A stretch of DNA of 64,000 bases from Bifidobacterium breve (GTDB lineage: Bacteria; Actinomycetota; Acidimicrobiia; Acidimicrobiales; Acidimicrobilacustridaceae): assembly GCA_945878725.1 (NCBI GenBank), contig CAMCTY010000001.1, positions 1 through 64,000 of the forward strand. Reading direction: 5' to 3'. Positions 8,776 through 16,596 of the stretch are shown piece by piece; position 1 is the first letter of the stretch, and each line of letters starts with the position of its first letter. The notes under the pieces were generated by a model. It was not told the DNA's origin, ran no database searches, and saw nothing but the letters and a program-made list of their open reading frames with translations. Position numbers and translations under genes: made by a program.

Positions 8776-9330
8776 TCAGGGAAGGCGGGCCCGGAATTCG
8801 TTCCGGACGTGCTCGAGTAAGCCGATGCACGCGGCCTCGATCAGGTCGTAGACGACAACGAATCCGTCATCTCCTCCGAACCACGGATCCGGAACATCGC
8901 CCTCCCACGGGTCGGCACGGAGCCTCTCTGGCGAACTGAGTGACGGATCGAATTCGCGGAGCCGACGTATTCGCCCGCGTAGGTCCGGTTCGGGAGTGCG
9001 GTCGAGAAGGTCGGTGACGTTCGCGCTATCCATCGCGAGGATCATGTCGTAGAAGGCGGCATCCCCTGGATGGAAGGTGCTGGAGCGGGAGGTGAGACGA
9101 AGGCCACGCCTGGCCGCTTCGGCGAGTGCCCGCTCGTCGGGGTCCTTTCCGAGATGCCATGCCGCGGTTCCCGAACTGTCGATCTTGATGTGATTGTCCA
9201 GGCCGGCATCGGCGACCAGGGCAGTCATGATGCCCTCAGCGGTGGGGGATCGACAGATGTTTCCGAGGCAGACGAAGGTGAGGCGGACTGGTTCGGGCTC
9301 GGGCATGTTGGGAGTCTGTCGCGTCTGCAT
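8776..9330 (-). CDS. Low-molecular-weight protein tyrosine phosphatase
   Basis: Cytosolic phosphotyrosine phosphatase. The P-loop CLGNICRSP (C-x5-R-S) is near the N-terminus, and the catalytic Asp pair is DPWFGGDD near residue 150. 184 residues, within the family's upper size range. Start is uncertain: ATG 9330 or ATG 9306, which removes the first 8 residues; neither has a clear Shine-Dalgarno. It heads the minus-strand cluster with murT and gatD, suggesting a link to envelope or capsule regulation, which is inference. Confidence 0.88.
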   Translation of the reverse strand: MQTRQTPNMPEPEPVRLTFVCLGNICRSPTAEGIMTALVADAGLDNHIKIDSSGTAAWHLGKDPDERALAEAARRGLRLTSRSSTFHPGDAAFYDMILAMDSANVTDLLDRTPEPDLRGRIRRLREFDPSLSSPERLRADPWEGDVPDPWFGGDDGFVVVYDLIEAACIGLLEHVRNEFRARLP

Positions 9331-9467
9331 TCGTTGTTGCGACCGGAGAAGCGGAGATCAGCAAGAATGGAGGAGAAACCAGTCAGAGATACAGAAACGA
9401 TCACCGTGCCGGTTGCGCACGTGACCGGGTGGATTTCCTAAAGCAGCGATCGGGACGAGGACGGAAC

Positions 9468-10274
9468 ATGACTTTGAACGCAGATCCAGATACGAATCCG
9501 GCGACCGGCGATTTCGCAGGGCGAACTGGCGCGGCATTGGTAACCGGCGGAACGGGTGGTGTCGGCGCGGCAATCTGTCGAATGCTCGCCCAGCGGGGCA
9601 GCGACGTGTTCTTCACGTTTCGCAGCAACGCCGTCGCCGCAGCCGAGCTCGAGGCCGAACTGCGTTCGTATGGCGTTGGTTGTTTCTCGATGGCAGCTGA
9701 TCTTGTCGACGAGCACATGGCGGCGCTTGCCGTCGAGCGCACGATCGCCGAGTTCGGCGGCATGCACACGTTCGTGCATGCTGCGGGGCCACATGTGACG
9801 CAGATGCATCTGAGTCGCGTCGAACCATCGATGTATCGGTCGCAGATTGAGGGCGAAGCGGTTGCCTTCTTCAATGTCGCGCAACCGGCTCTTGCCCACT
9901 TGCGCCTTTCCGGCGGGAGCATCGTTGCGGTGACTACCGCGGCAACTCGTCGCTATCCGGTGCGCGACGGACTCTCATCAGGCACAAAGGGTGCGGTCGA
10001 AGCAGTCGTGCGGGCAATCGCCGCCGAGGAAGGGCGTTTCGGAATCCGGGCGAACTGCGTCGGACCGGGGATGCTGACCGACGGTATGGCAGCTCGGTTG
10101 ATGGCCTCGGGCGATCTTGATGACGCTGCGCTTGAGGTCACGATGCGGAACATTCCGCTGCGGAAGTTCGGCGATGCAATCGACATTGCCGAGGCTGTCT
10201 GTTTTCTCGCCTCGGACCGCGCTGACTTCATCAGTGGCCAGATGCTTGACGTCGACGGCGGCTACGGAGTCTGA
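9468..10274 (+). CDS. SDR-fold oxidoreductase with atypical active site
   Basis: A 268-residue Rossmann-fold short-chain dehydrogenase/reductase relative. The cofactor loop TGGTGGVGAA is intact, as is the C-terminal FISGQMLDVDGGYG. The catalytic YxxxK motif is altered: the segment reads GLSSGTKGA, with Ser where Tyr is expected and Thr-Thr where the catalytic Ser normally sits. It may be non-catalytic or use a different mechanism. GTG 9429 is in frame, but ATG 9468 with GAGG 7 nt upstream is the better start. Its last 13 bp overlap the convergent oxygenase gene. Confidence 0.8.
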   Translation: MTLNADPDTNPATGDFAGRTGAALVTGGTGGVGAAICRMLAQRGSDVFFTFRSNAVAAAELEAELRSYGVGCFSMAADLVDEHMAALAVERTIAEFGGMHTFVHAAGPHVTQMHLSRVEPSMYRSQIEGEAVAFFNVAQPALAHLRLSGGSIVAVTTAATRRYPVRDGLSSGTKGAVEAVVRAIAAEEGRFGIRANCVGPGMLTDGMAARLMASGDLDDAALEVTMRNIPLRKFGDAIDIAEAVCFLASDRADFISGQMLDVDGGYGV

Positions 10275-11233
10275 ACAGCCGCGGCGGCCTCTGCCGCTTC
10301 GGCCTCAGCGAGTCCGGTGATTGCCCACGCAAGAGTGCGGACGATTGTCCGCGCCGCTGGTTGCACAACGAGCGAATCGGCACCCGGAACAAGAGGAAGC
10401 CGAAGTTCGCGCCGGACCCACGACGGAAGTAGACCGACTGCGGCCGGTGCGAGCACGGCATAGGCCGGTCGGGCCGGAACGGGAATCGGCGGAATCATGA
10501 GCCAGCGGGCGGCATCGCGGCCTTGCTTGTTGACGCGCAACTCGGGTCGGATCTTGCGCATGTACTCGGCTAATTCAGCGACAGAGCGTGCCGGCGGTTC
10601 GCCGTCCAACTTCTCGCACACAATCGCCATTTCATTGACGTACGTGTTTGCATCGGCATCGGACAGGGGAGTGGCACCGAAGCGCTGGTAGGCGCGCAGG
10701 AAGCTGTCGACCTCCGAGTGGTGCACCCAGGAAATCAGATGCGGATCCGATGCGGAATAGGGACGACCATCGGGAGCGGTGCCGACGACCCTCGTGTGAA
10801 CACGCTTGACGAGTGCGAAGGCGGCTTCTGCTTGCTCGGTGGTGCCGAACGTGGTGGCAGCCACGAACTGACTCGTGCGGGCCAGACGCTTGTCGGGATG
10901 ATGCCGATAATCGCTGTGGTCGGCGACTCCGGCCATAGCGAGCGGATGCATCATCTGCAGCAACAGCGCCCGGATTCCCCCGATGAGCATGGCGCCATCG
11001 GAATGGATTCGCCACGTGACACTGTCTGGACCGAAGAGCCCGGGATCTCCCTCAACGGGCAGACCGAGATCGCGAACCGGCGGTTGGTCTCCGGCGATGA
11101 AACCGCGAAGGTTGCGTCCGAGTTCCACGCGGAATCGGCCCACGAGCGAACCGATTGACTCGGCCGCAGCCATGACGGCGGGCGGAATGAGAACATCTCG
11201 CGGCTCGGACATGTCTTGAGGATACGGGGGCAT
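10262..11233 (-). CDS. Oxygenase MpaB / DUF2236 family protein
   Basis: A roughly 323-residue protein of the MpaB/rubber-oxygenase catalytic family (DUF2236), heme-type oxygenases of mostly unknown substrate in actinobacteria. Family features are the DSVTWRIHSDGAMLIGGIRALLLQMMHPLAMAGV block, a histidine-rich DHSDYRHHPDKRL and WVHHSEVDSFLRAY. ATG 11233 (MPPYPQ) or ATG 11212 (MSEPRD) are plausible starts; the frame is open to 11368, but that would run antisense into the riboswitch. It is convergent with the SDR at 10274. Confidence 0.8.
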   Translation of the reverse strand: MPPYPQDMSEPRDVLIPPAVMAAAESIGSLVGRFRVELGRNLRGFIAGDQPPVRDLGLPVEGDPGLFGPDSVTWRIHSDGAMLIGGIRALLLQMMHPLAMAGVADHSDYRHHPDKRLARTSQFVAATTFGTTEQAEAAFALVKRVHTRVVGTAPDGRPYSASDPHLISWVHHSEVDSFLRAYQRFGATPLSDADANTYVNEMAIVCEKLDGEPPARSVAELAEYMRKIRPELRVNKQGRDAARWLMIPPIPVPARPAYAVLAPAAVGLLPSWVRRELRLPLVPGADSLVVQPAARTIVRTLAWAITGLAEAEAAEAAAAVQTP

Positions 11234-11284
11234 GGCCCGATTCCGGGGGTCGGGCGAAAGGCGGCCCGGGTCGGTGGTTGACGC

Positions 11285-11460
11285 TGGCGCTGATGTGTGG
11301 TTCGGTTGATCCACAACACAACCCGCCGCCGTGGGGAAAGCCGGTCTAATTCCGGCGCTGACCCGCAACCGTAGGTGACTGTTCTAGGAAGAGATCGGGC
11401 CGGAAATTCCGGGGCGTTCGGTTCCTGGGGGGTCGCAAGCCGGAATGCCCACGATTGGCG
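11285..11460 (+). promoter_or_regulatory. Cobalamin (B12) riboswitch
   Basis: The actinobacterial form of the B12 box is visible: GGGGAAAGCCGG (11333-11344), then TTCCGGCGCTGACCCGCAAC (11350-11369), and downstream CGCAAGCCGGAATGCCC (11434-11450), matching the conserved core helices and the later A-rich internal element of cobalamin riboswitches. It lies immediately upstream of the DUF4430-ecfT-ecfA-ecfS operon, so B12 should repress the operon. Outer boundaries are approximate. It is on the opposite strand to, and just upstream of, the oxygenase gene. Confidence 0.9.
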
Positions 11461-11516
11461 GGACGCTCCATCACAAAACCGTCGTCGGATTACGGGAGGT
11501 GGGGCTCGGGCCGGTC

Positions 11517-11533
11517 GGCGGGTGATTCCCGCC
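11517..11533 (+). promoter_or_regulatory. Hairpin in the riboswitch expression platform
   Basis: GGCGGG (11517-11522) and CCCGCC (11528-11533) form a 6-bp GC stem with a 5-nt loop between the aptamer and the GTG start at 11590. It may be part of the ligand-controlled switch, but no competing pairing was worked out. No U-tract follows, so translational control seems likelier than termination. Confidence 0.4.
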
Positions 11534-11589
11534 TGCATCCGGGGTCGGGTCCTGACGCCCGTCCGGTTTCCCGCCCGAAGGAATCGCTC

Positions 11590-12483
11590 GTGCCCATCTC
11601 CACCAGGTTCCCGAATCGCCGCCGGTTCGGCGCGTTGGGTTTCTGGATGGCGCGTGTCGGGCTGGGTGCAGTTTTCACCGCCGGCCTCATCGGGCTCGGT
11701 TCGGTAGGCGGATTGCCGAGTGCATTCGCAGATTCGTGTGGGGGCCCAGTCCCGTCCGGTTCGGTTCGGGTCGTGATGGTCGTCGACGCCGGCGAGACAT
11801 CGGCCGGTGCGTCATCGGTGTGTCTCGTTGTCCCGTCCGGAACGACAGGCTCGCAACTTCTCGCTCGTAGGGCCGCTGAACTCGGGATGGCCTCACCTCG
11901 TTACGCAGGCAGCGGACTGTTGTGCGCGATCGACGGTTTCCCGGCGACGGGATGTGGCGATCGGACCTCAGGTGGATTCGCCTACTGGGCCTATTTCAGT
12001 GGCACGTCGGGCGCATGGAACTACGGCAGTTACAACCCGTTTATTCGCCGCATGGCCGACGGAGACATCGAGGGATGGCGGTATGTCTCCGGTACCGGCG
12101 GCGCACAGGATCCGCCGCCGCGCATTGCCCCGTCGCGATCTCTCTTTCCTCCGTTGGTGCTCGACTCGGTTCCCGTTTCTCCGGCAGGTGATTCCGGATC
12201 AGTTCCAACTACGGCATCAAGGCCAGGTGCATCGGGTGGCGCGAATGCTCCCGCTGATATCGCGGCGGGTACCACCGACGGGGGAGAGGTCGCCGATGGC
12301 GCCAAGAGTGTCACGGGTGCATCGGACTCAATCGCCTCTGGTCTCGTCACCGATGACGTCGTGATCGTGGCGAGCTCGTCGGGCGGAAGCGGAGTGGCCC
12401 CGTGGCTCGGCGTGGGTGTGACCATGCTCCTTGCGGTAGCGCTCGGTCTCGGCGCCTTTGTTCGCACGAGGAGTCGATCGTGA
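11590..12483 (+). CDS. Secreted, membrane-anchored transcobalamin-like (DUF4430) protein
   Basis: First gene of the riboswitch-controlled operon, 297 residues. A signal peptide ends around LPSAFA|DSCGG (near residue 47). A DUF4430-like module covers about residues 55-165, with VVPSGTTGSQLLARRA and GGFAYWAYFSGTSGAWNYGSYN, a fold related to the beta domain of transcobalamin and intrinsic factor. A Ser/Gly/Ala-rich stalk follows, and a C-terminal membrane helix (VGVTMLLAVALGLGAF) ends in RTRSRS. It probably captures corrinoid outside the cell and presents it to the ECF importer; that role is inferred from the domain and operon. Start GTG 11590 has AAGGAA 6 nt upstream. Stop overlaps ecfT by 4 nt. 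Confidence 0.82.
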   Translation: MPISTRFPNRRRFGALGFWMARVGLGAVFTAGLIGLGSVGGLPSAFADSCGGPVPSGSVRVVMVVDAGETSAGASSVCLVVPSGTTGSQLLARRAAELGMASPRYAGSGLLCAIDGFPATGCGDRTSGGFAYWAYFSGTSGAWNYGSYNPFIRRMADGDIEGWRYVSGTGGAQDPPPRIAPSRSLFPPLVLDSVPVSPAGDSGSVPTTASRPGASGGANAPADIAAGTTDGGEVADGAKSVTGASDSIASGLVTDDVVIVASSSGGSGVAPWLGVGVTMLLAVALGLGAFVRTRSRS

Positions 12484-13601
12484 CGGGTACCAGTGTTCGG
12501 CCGAGGCGCCTTCTGCACCCAGGCGCGTGGTGGATCTGGTCGATCGCACTCGCAGCGGCAGCCCTTAGGACGACGAACCCGCTCCTGCTCGGGCTTGTTG
12601 TCGTTGTAACGGCATTTGTTGTCGCGTCGCGCCGGAGTGATGCTCCGTGGGCACGTTCGTTTGCAAGCTTTCTCCGGCTCGGTGTGATCGTGATCGCGAT
12701 TCGACTCGTGTTTCAGATCCTCTTCGGAAACCGAATCCCGGGACATACGCTTTTCACAATTCCCGAGTTGACGCTGCCGGATTGGGCTGCGGGAGTCAGC
12801 ATTGGTGGGCCAGTCACCGCCGAGGCGATTGTCGGCGCGATCTATCAGGGACTCCGGCTTGCTGTGGTGCTCGCTTGTTTTGGCGCGGCGGCATCACTGT
12901 GCAGCCCCTATCGACTGTTGCGCGCGCTTCCATCGGCTCTTTATGAAGCGGGTGTCGCGGTAACCGTTGCACTCACGTTTGCACCGCAGGCGGTGATTGC
13001 CGCTCGGCAAGTTCGCGACGCGCGTCGACTTCGTGGTCGATCGGAGCGTGGCGTTCGGGCTTGGGCGGGATCAGCCATGCCAGTACTCGAGGGAGCACTC
13101 GATCGAGCCGTGGCGCTTGCCGCATCGATGGACTCCCGTGGCTACGGCCGTCACGGCGATTCGCCAATCTCGTTGCGTCGAGCCGGCAGCGTGCTGACGC
13201 TTTTCGGAATCGCTTGCATCGCCGTCGGGTGTTACGGCATCCTCGACCCAGGTGCTCCGGCAATCCTGCGATTGCCAGCGCTCGGACTCGGTGCCGTAGC
13301 GCTAGTCGCCGCCCTTCTCCTCGGCGGCCGGAGTCATCACCGGTCGCGCTATCGACCCGATCCGTGGGCCTCGGCGGAATGGATCGTTGCGCTGAGCGGG
13401 GTCGCCGCATTCGTTGGGATGGTCATCGCCGGCCGAAATGGTTCCGGACTTGATCCTTCCGTGTACCCGCTCGAAATCCCGCCGCTTCCTGCGGCGGCCC
13501 TCATCGGCATTCTTTTCGCCGCCCTTCCTGCTTGGGCGGCTCCGATACCTCCTTCGTTTGCGTCGGTGGCCGTTCCTACAGGGTTGGAAGTGGCGGCATG
13601 A
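12480..13601 (+). CDS. ecfT: ECF transporter transmembrane coupling subunit (EcfT)
   Basis: Transmembrane coupling component (EcfT/CbiQ fold) linking the ATPases to the substrate-binding subunit of an energy-coupling-factor importer. 373 residues with about eight hydrophobic segments. The cytoplasmic coupling region shows QVRDARRLRGR and the second Ala/Ser-Arg-Gly motif SMDSRGYGR. The C-terminal extension has three more membrane segments. GTG 12480 overlaps the previous stop (GTGA), with GAGGAG 6 nt upstream. Its stop overlaps the ATPase start (ATGA). Confidence 0.88.
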   Translation: MTGTSVRPRRLLHPGAWWIWSIALAAAALRTTNPLLLGLVVVVTAFVVASRRSDAPWARSFASFLRLGVIVIAIRLVFQILFGNRIPGHTLFTIPELTLPDWAAGVSIGGPVTAEAIVGAIYQGLRLAVVLACFGAAASLCSPYRLLRALPSALYEAGVAVTVALTFAPQAVIAARQVRDARRLRGRSERGVRAWAGSAMPVLEGALDRAVALAASMDSRGYGRHGDSPISLRRAGSVLTLFGIACIAVGCYGILDPGAPAILRLPALGLGAVALVAALLLGGRSHHRSRYRPDPWASAEWIVALSGVAAFVGMVIAGRNGSGLDPSVYPLEIPPLPAAALIGILFAALPAWAAPIPPSFASVAVPTGLEVAA

Positions 13602-15238
13602 TCAGGTTTGATCACGTGTCGTTTACGTATCCGGACGCGACGCGTCCGACGCTCTTCGATCTTGATTTCGAGATTCCCGAAGGTGAACTGTGCCTGGTCA
13701 TCGGATCGACGGGAACCGGAAAGTCGACGCTCCTTCGGGCGATCAACGGGCTAGTTCCGCGGTTCTCGGGCGGACTGCTCACCGGACGCGTGACCGTCGA
13801 CGGACGTTCCACCGAGTCGGTTCCTCCTCGCGAGTTGGCCGACGTCGTTGGCTTCGTGGGTCAGGATCCGGCAGCGGGCTTCATCACTGACATGGTGGAG
13901 GATGAACTCGCTCATGTCATGGAAAATCTCGGTGTCGCTCCTGACGTGATGCGCCGCCGCGTGGAGGATGTGCTCGATCTCCTCGGGCTTCACGAACTAC
14001 GCAACCGGCCACTCGCCACTCTCTCCGGTGGACAACAACAACGTGTTGCCATCGGAGCTGTTCTCACGGCGGGACCGCGAATCCTGGTGCTTGATGAGCC
14101 CACCTCTGCCCTTGATCCGGCGGCAGCCGAAGAGGTACTCGCCGCCCTAACCCGACTGGTCCACGATCTTGGAATAACCGTGGTTGTCGCAGAACACCGA
14201 CTTGAGCGCGTAGTCCAATACGCCGACCGTGTCGTCATCGTTCCCGGCGCAGGTGAGAGAGTGATCGTGGGACTTCCTGCTGAGGTGCTCGCTGATTCTC
14301 CTGTCGCCCCGCCTGTTGTTGAGCTCGGGCGACTTGCTGGTTGGTCGCCGCTGCCGCTGTCGGTCCGTGATGCACGCCGTTCGGCGCCGATGCTGCGAGA
14401 GCGCCTCGCCCCACTGGCTCCGCATGTTTCCGATCAACTGGTCAGGTCATCATCAACCGAACCAATCGCACGGACAACTGATCTCCACGCTGGATACGGT
14501 CCGGTCACCGCGTTACGCGGGATCGACATGGCGGTCCATGCTGGCGAAGTCGTTGCGATCATGGGTCGCAACGGTGCCGGCAAGTCCACACTCCTCGCGC
14601 ACCTTGTCGGGCTCCGTGAACCACTTCGGGGCGAGGTGCTGGTGCAGGGTCGCCAACCTCATCGACTCTCGGCGCGCGATGTCGTGCGTTCGACGGGACT
14701 TGTTCCGCAGGACTCGGGCGTGTTGCTGTATCACGACACCGTTGCTGCGGAATGTGCCGCGGCAGATCGTGACGCCGATCTTGCGCCCGGAGCGACCCAG
14801 ACAGTGCTCGATCGACTCGTGCCCGGCATTGATCAGCGTGCCCATCCCCGTGATCTCTCGGAAGGGCAGCGTCTCAGCCTTGCTCTCGCGATCGTGCTCG
14901 GTGCCGAGCCCCCGTTGGTGCTGCTCGATGAGCCAACTCGCGGGCTCGACTACGCCGCCAAGCAACGACTCATTGCGATTCTGCGCGATCTTGCTGCGGC
15001 CGGTCACGCGGTGGTGTTGGCCACCCACGATGTAGAAGTTGTTGCGGCGGTCGCTGACAGGGCAATCGTCCTTGCTGATGGTGAAGTGGTGGCCGATGGT
15101 CCTGCGCGCAACGTGGTTGTTCACTCGCCCGTCTTTGCGCCGCAGGTCGCAAAGGTTCTCGCTCCCGAACCGTGGCTCACCGTGGCTGAAGTCTCGAGGG
15201 CCCTTGATCTGCTCGCCGGTTCAGGTGCGTCAGCATGA
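13598..15238 (+). CDS. ecfA: ECF transporter ATPase, two fused ABC domains (EcfA-EcfA')
   Basis: A 546-residue protein with two complete nucleotide-binding domains, powering the B12 importer. Domain 1 has Walker A GSTGTGKST (near residue 35), signature LSGGQQQR and Walker B ILVLDEPTSALD. Domain 2 has GRNGAGKST (near 320), a degenerate signature LSEGQRLS and LVLLDEPTRGLD. Fusion of the two ECF ATPases into one chain is common in actinobacteria. The ATG overlaps the ecfT stop, and its own stop overlaps the S-component start. Confidence 0.9.
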   Translation: MIRFDHVSFTYPDATRPTLFDLDFEIPEGELCLVIGSTGTGKSTLLRAINGLVPRFSGGLLTGRVTVDGRSTESVPPRELADVVGFVGQDPAAGFITDMVEDELAHVMENLGVAPDVMRRRVEDVLDLLGLHELRNRPLATLSGGQQQRVAIGAVLTAGPRILVLDEPTSALDPAAAEEVLAALTRLVHDLGITVVVAEHRLERVVQYADRVVIVPGAGERVIVGLPAEVLADSPVAPPVVELGRLAGWSPLPLSVRDARRSAPMLRERLAPLAPHVSDQLVRSSSTEPIARTTDLHAGYGPVTALRGIDMAVHAGEVVAIMGRNGAGKSTLLAHLVGLREPLRGEVLVQGRQPHRLSARDVVRSTGLVPQDSGVLLYHDTVAAECAAADRDADLAPGATQTVLDRLVPGIDQRAHPRDLSEGQRLSLALAIVLGAEPPLVLLDEPTRGLDYAAKQRLIAILRDLAAAGHAVVLATHDVEVVAAVADRAIVLADGEVVADGPARNVVVHSPVFAPQVAKVLAPEPWLTVAEVSRALDLLAGSGASA

Positions 15239-16083
15239 CGGACGTGAGCGTGCGGGCTGATCGATCCGCCGTCTCCGCTGTTGCACTCCGTCCCCGTTCA
15301 TGGATGCTTTTGTTTGTCGCATCGCTTCTGGGGATCATCGCGTTCGGCTGGCCGCTTTTCGCAGGTGCCACAAGTGCGGCTGATCTCGCCCACACTGGCG
15401 ATGCGCCGTGGATCTTTGTGATTCTGGTTCCCCTACTACTCGGTGTGATCTTGGCCGAACTCGCCGAAGGATCGCTCGACTCGAAGGCGATTGCGTTGTT
15501 GGGTGTTCTTGCGGCGTGTGGCGCAGCGCTCCGACTTCCTAGTGGCGGCGTTGCCGGATTCGAGCCGGTGTTCTTCTTGCTTATTCCCGCGGGCCGGGTG
15601 CTCGGTCGCGGTTTCGGATTCGTCCTCGGAGCCCTCACACTTTTCGTGTCGGCTTTGTTGACCGGAGGCGTGGGGCCTTGGCTTCCGTTCCAAATGTTCG
15701 GCGCCGCGTGGATCGGATTCTTCGCCGGGTGCCTGCCACCCTTGCGCGGTCGGGCTGAACTGTGGATGTTGGCGGGCTACGGAGCCGCATCTGCCCTTGC
15801 CTACGGACTGGTCCTCAACCTCTGGTTCTGGCCTTTTGTTGTCGGCGGCGAAACGGCAATCTCCTATGAGGCCGGAGCTGGGTTTACGGAGAATCTTCAG
15901 CACTTCTGGGCGTTCCACATCTCGACATCGTTCGGCTTCGACATTCCTCGGGCGGTGTTCACCGCAGTGTTCATGCTGATCGCCGGCCGACCCGTCCTCG
16001 GCGCCCTCCGTCGGGTGTCGCGCCGGGCTGCGTTCGGAATGGCAGTCGAGTTCGATTCCAGCCCGGATCTCGTCGGCCGCTGA
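15235..16083 (+). CDS. cbrT: ECF transporter substrate-binding (S) component, cobalamin type
   Basis: Membrane-embedded S component expected to bind vitamin B12; 282 residues with six or so hydrophobic segments (first about 22-42). The block RVLGRGFGFVLG followed by LLTGGVGPWLPFQMFGAAW resembles actinobacterial CbrT-type S components. The cobalamin riboswitch and transcobalamin-like first gene support B12 as substrate. The start overlaps the ATPase stop by 4 nt. The gene symbol is a family-level assignment. Confidence 0.83.
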   Translation: MTDVSVRADRSAVSAVALRPRSWMLLFVASLLGIIAFGWPLFAGATSAADLAHTGDAPWIFVILVPLLLGVILAELAEGSLDSKAIALLGVLAACGAALRLPSGGVAGFEPVFFLLIPAGRVLGRGFGFVLGALTLFVSALLTGGVGPWLPFQMFGAAWIGFFAGCLPPLRGRAELWMLAGYGAASALAYGLVLNLWFWPFVVGGETAISYEAGAGFTENLQHFWAFHISTSFGFDIPRAVFTAVFMLIAGRPVLGALRRVSRRAAFGMAVEFDSSPDLVGR

Positions 16084-16150
16084 ACCACGGGGATCGAGTT
16101 CATTCGTCGAAGAGTTGCGTCGTGAGGGTCGCGATGGCAAACGTACGGTC

Positions 16151-16321
16151 ATGACAAAGCGAGTGTTCGTAACCCGGCGACTTCCGGAACCTGGTTTCCG
16201 GCAACTTCTTGATGCAGGAATCGAGGTTGTCGTCAATGACGAGGATCGTCCGGTGACGAAGGACGAACTGCTGGCTGGAGTCTCGGGTGCCGATGGAGTG
16301 ATCGCAATGCTCACGGATCGA
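16151..16321 (+). pseudogene. 2-hydroxyacid dehydrogenase, 5' fragment
   Basis: The first 57 codons match the N-terminus of D-2-hydroxyacid dehydrogenases of the glyoxylate/glycerate reductase type: KRVFVTRRLPEPGF, then ADGVIAMLTDR. Homology ends after DR at about 16321; the frame stays open to 16393 but then reads antisense through the FAD-oxidoreductase fragment. The NAD fold and catalytic residues are missing, so it cannot be active. The break coincides with GATC at 16316-16319. Confidence 0.75.
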
Positions 16322-16324
16322 ACG
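16316..16324. other. Breakpoint joining two truncated genes (junction 1)
   Basis: The 9-mer GATCGAACG is the point where the plus-strand 2-hydroxyacid dehydrogenase 5' fragment and the minus-strand FAD oxidoreductase 5' fragment meet, both reading inward. The identical 9-mer lies at the second breakpoint (33082-33090). The cause may be deletion, rearrangement or an artificial join. Confidence 0.7.
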
Positions 16325-16596
16325 GAGAAACTCATCTCACTGTGCTGGCTGGGAACGTTCAGCCTCTCAAGCAGTTTGATGAAGTTGGGATAGTTGCGTT
16401 CGTTGAACACGATGAAACCGGTATCGACGGCGACCGAAACCGGATTTCCGAATGCATCAGGCACAGTCACGTCGACGGTGTTGGTATGTCCCCCCGGTCG
16501 GTCATTGTTTTCGAAAACGGTGACATCGTGATGGGGATCAAGTAGATGGGCGCAGGTGAGTCCAGCGATTCCCGAGCCGATTATGGCGATCTTCAT
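16318..16596 (-). pseudogene. FAD-dependent amine-oxidase-like protein, 5' fragment
   Basis: About 92 codons match the N-terminus of NAD/FAD-dependent oxidoreductases of the amine oxidase family: KIAIIGSGIAGLTCAHLL (FAD Rossmann motif), ENNDRPGGHTNTV, DTGFIVFNERNYPNF and MSFSVR. Homology then stops at the GATC breakpoint; the open frame continues antisense through the ECF S-component gene and is not real there. The start overlaps the upstream SDR stop by 4 nt. In other bacteria this protein is followed by DUF1365 and a CFA-synthase-like methyltransferase, both absent here. Confidence 0.78.

Noticed and set aside
12030-12746. A 238-codon minus-strand open frame
   Set aside because: It is the shadow of the DUF4430 and ecfT genes, which have clear domains, starts and overlaps; its sequence is low-complexity Arg/Pro/Thr.
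15436-16596. A 386-codon minus-strand open frame
   Set aside because: Only the first 92 codons match an FAD oxidoreductase; the rest is antisense to the ECF S component and has no family features.
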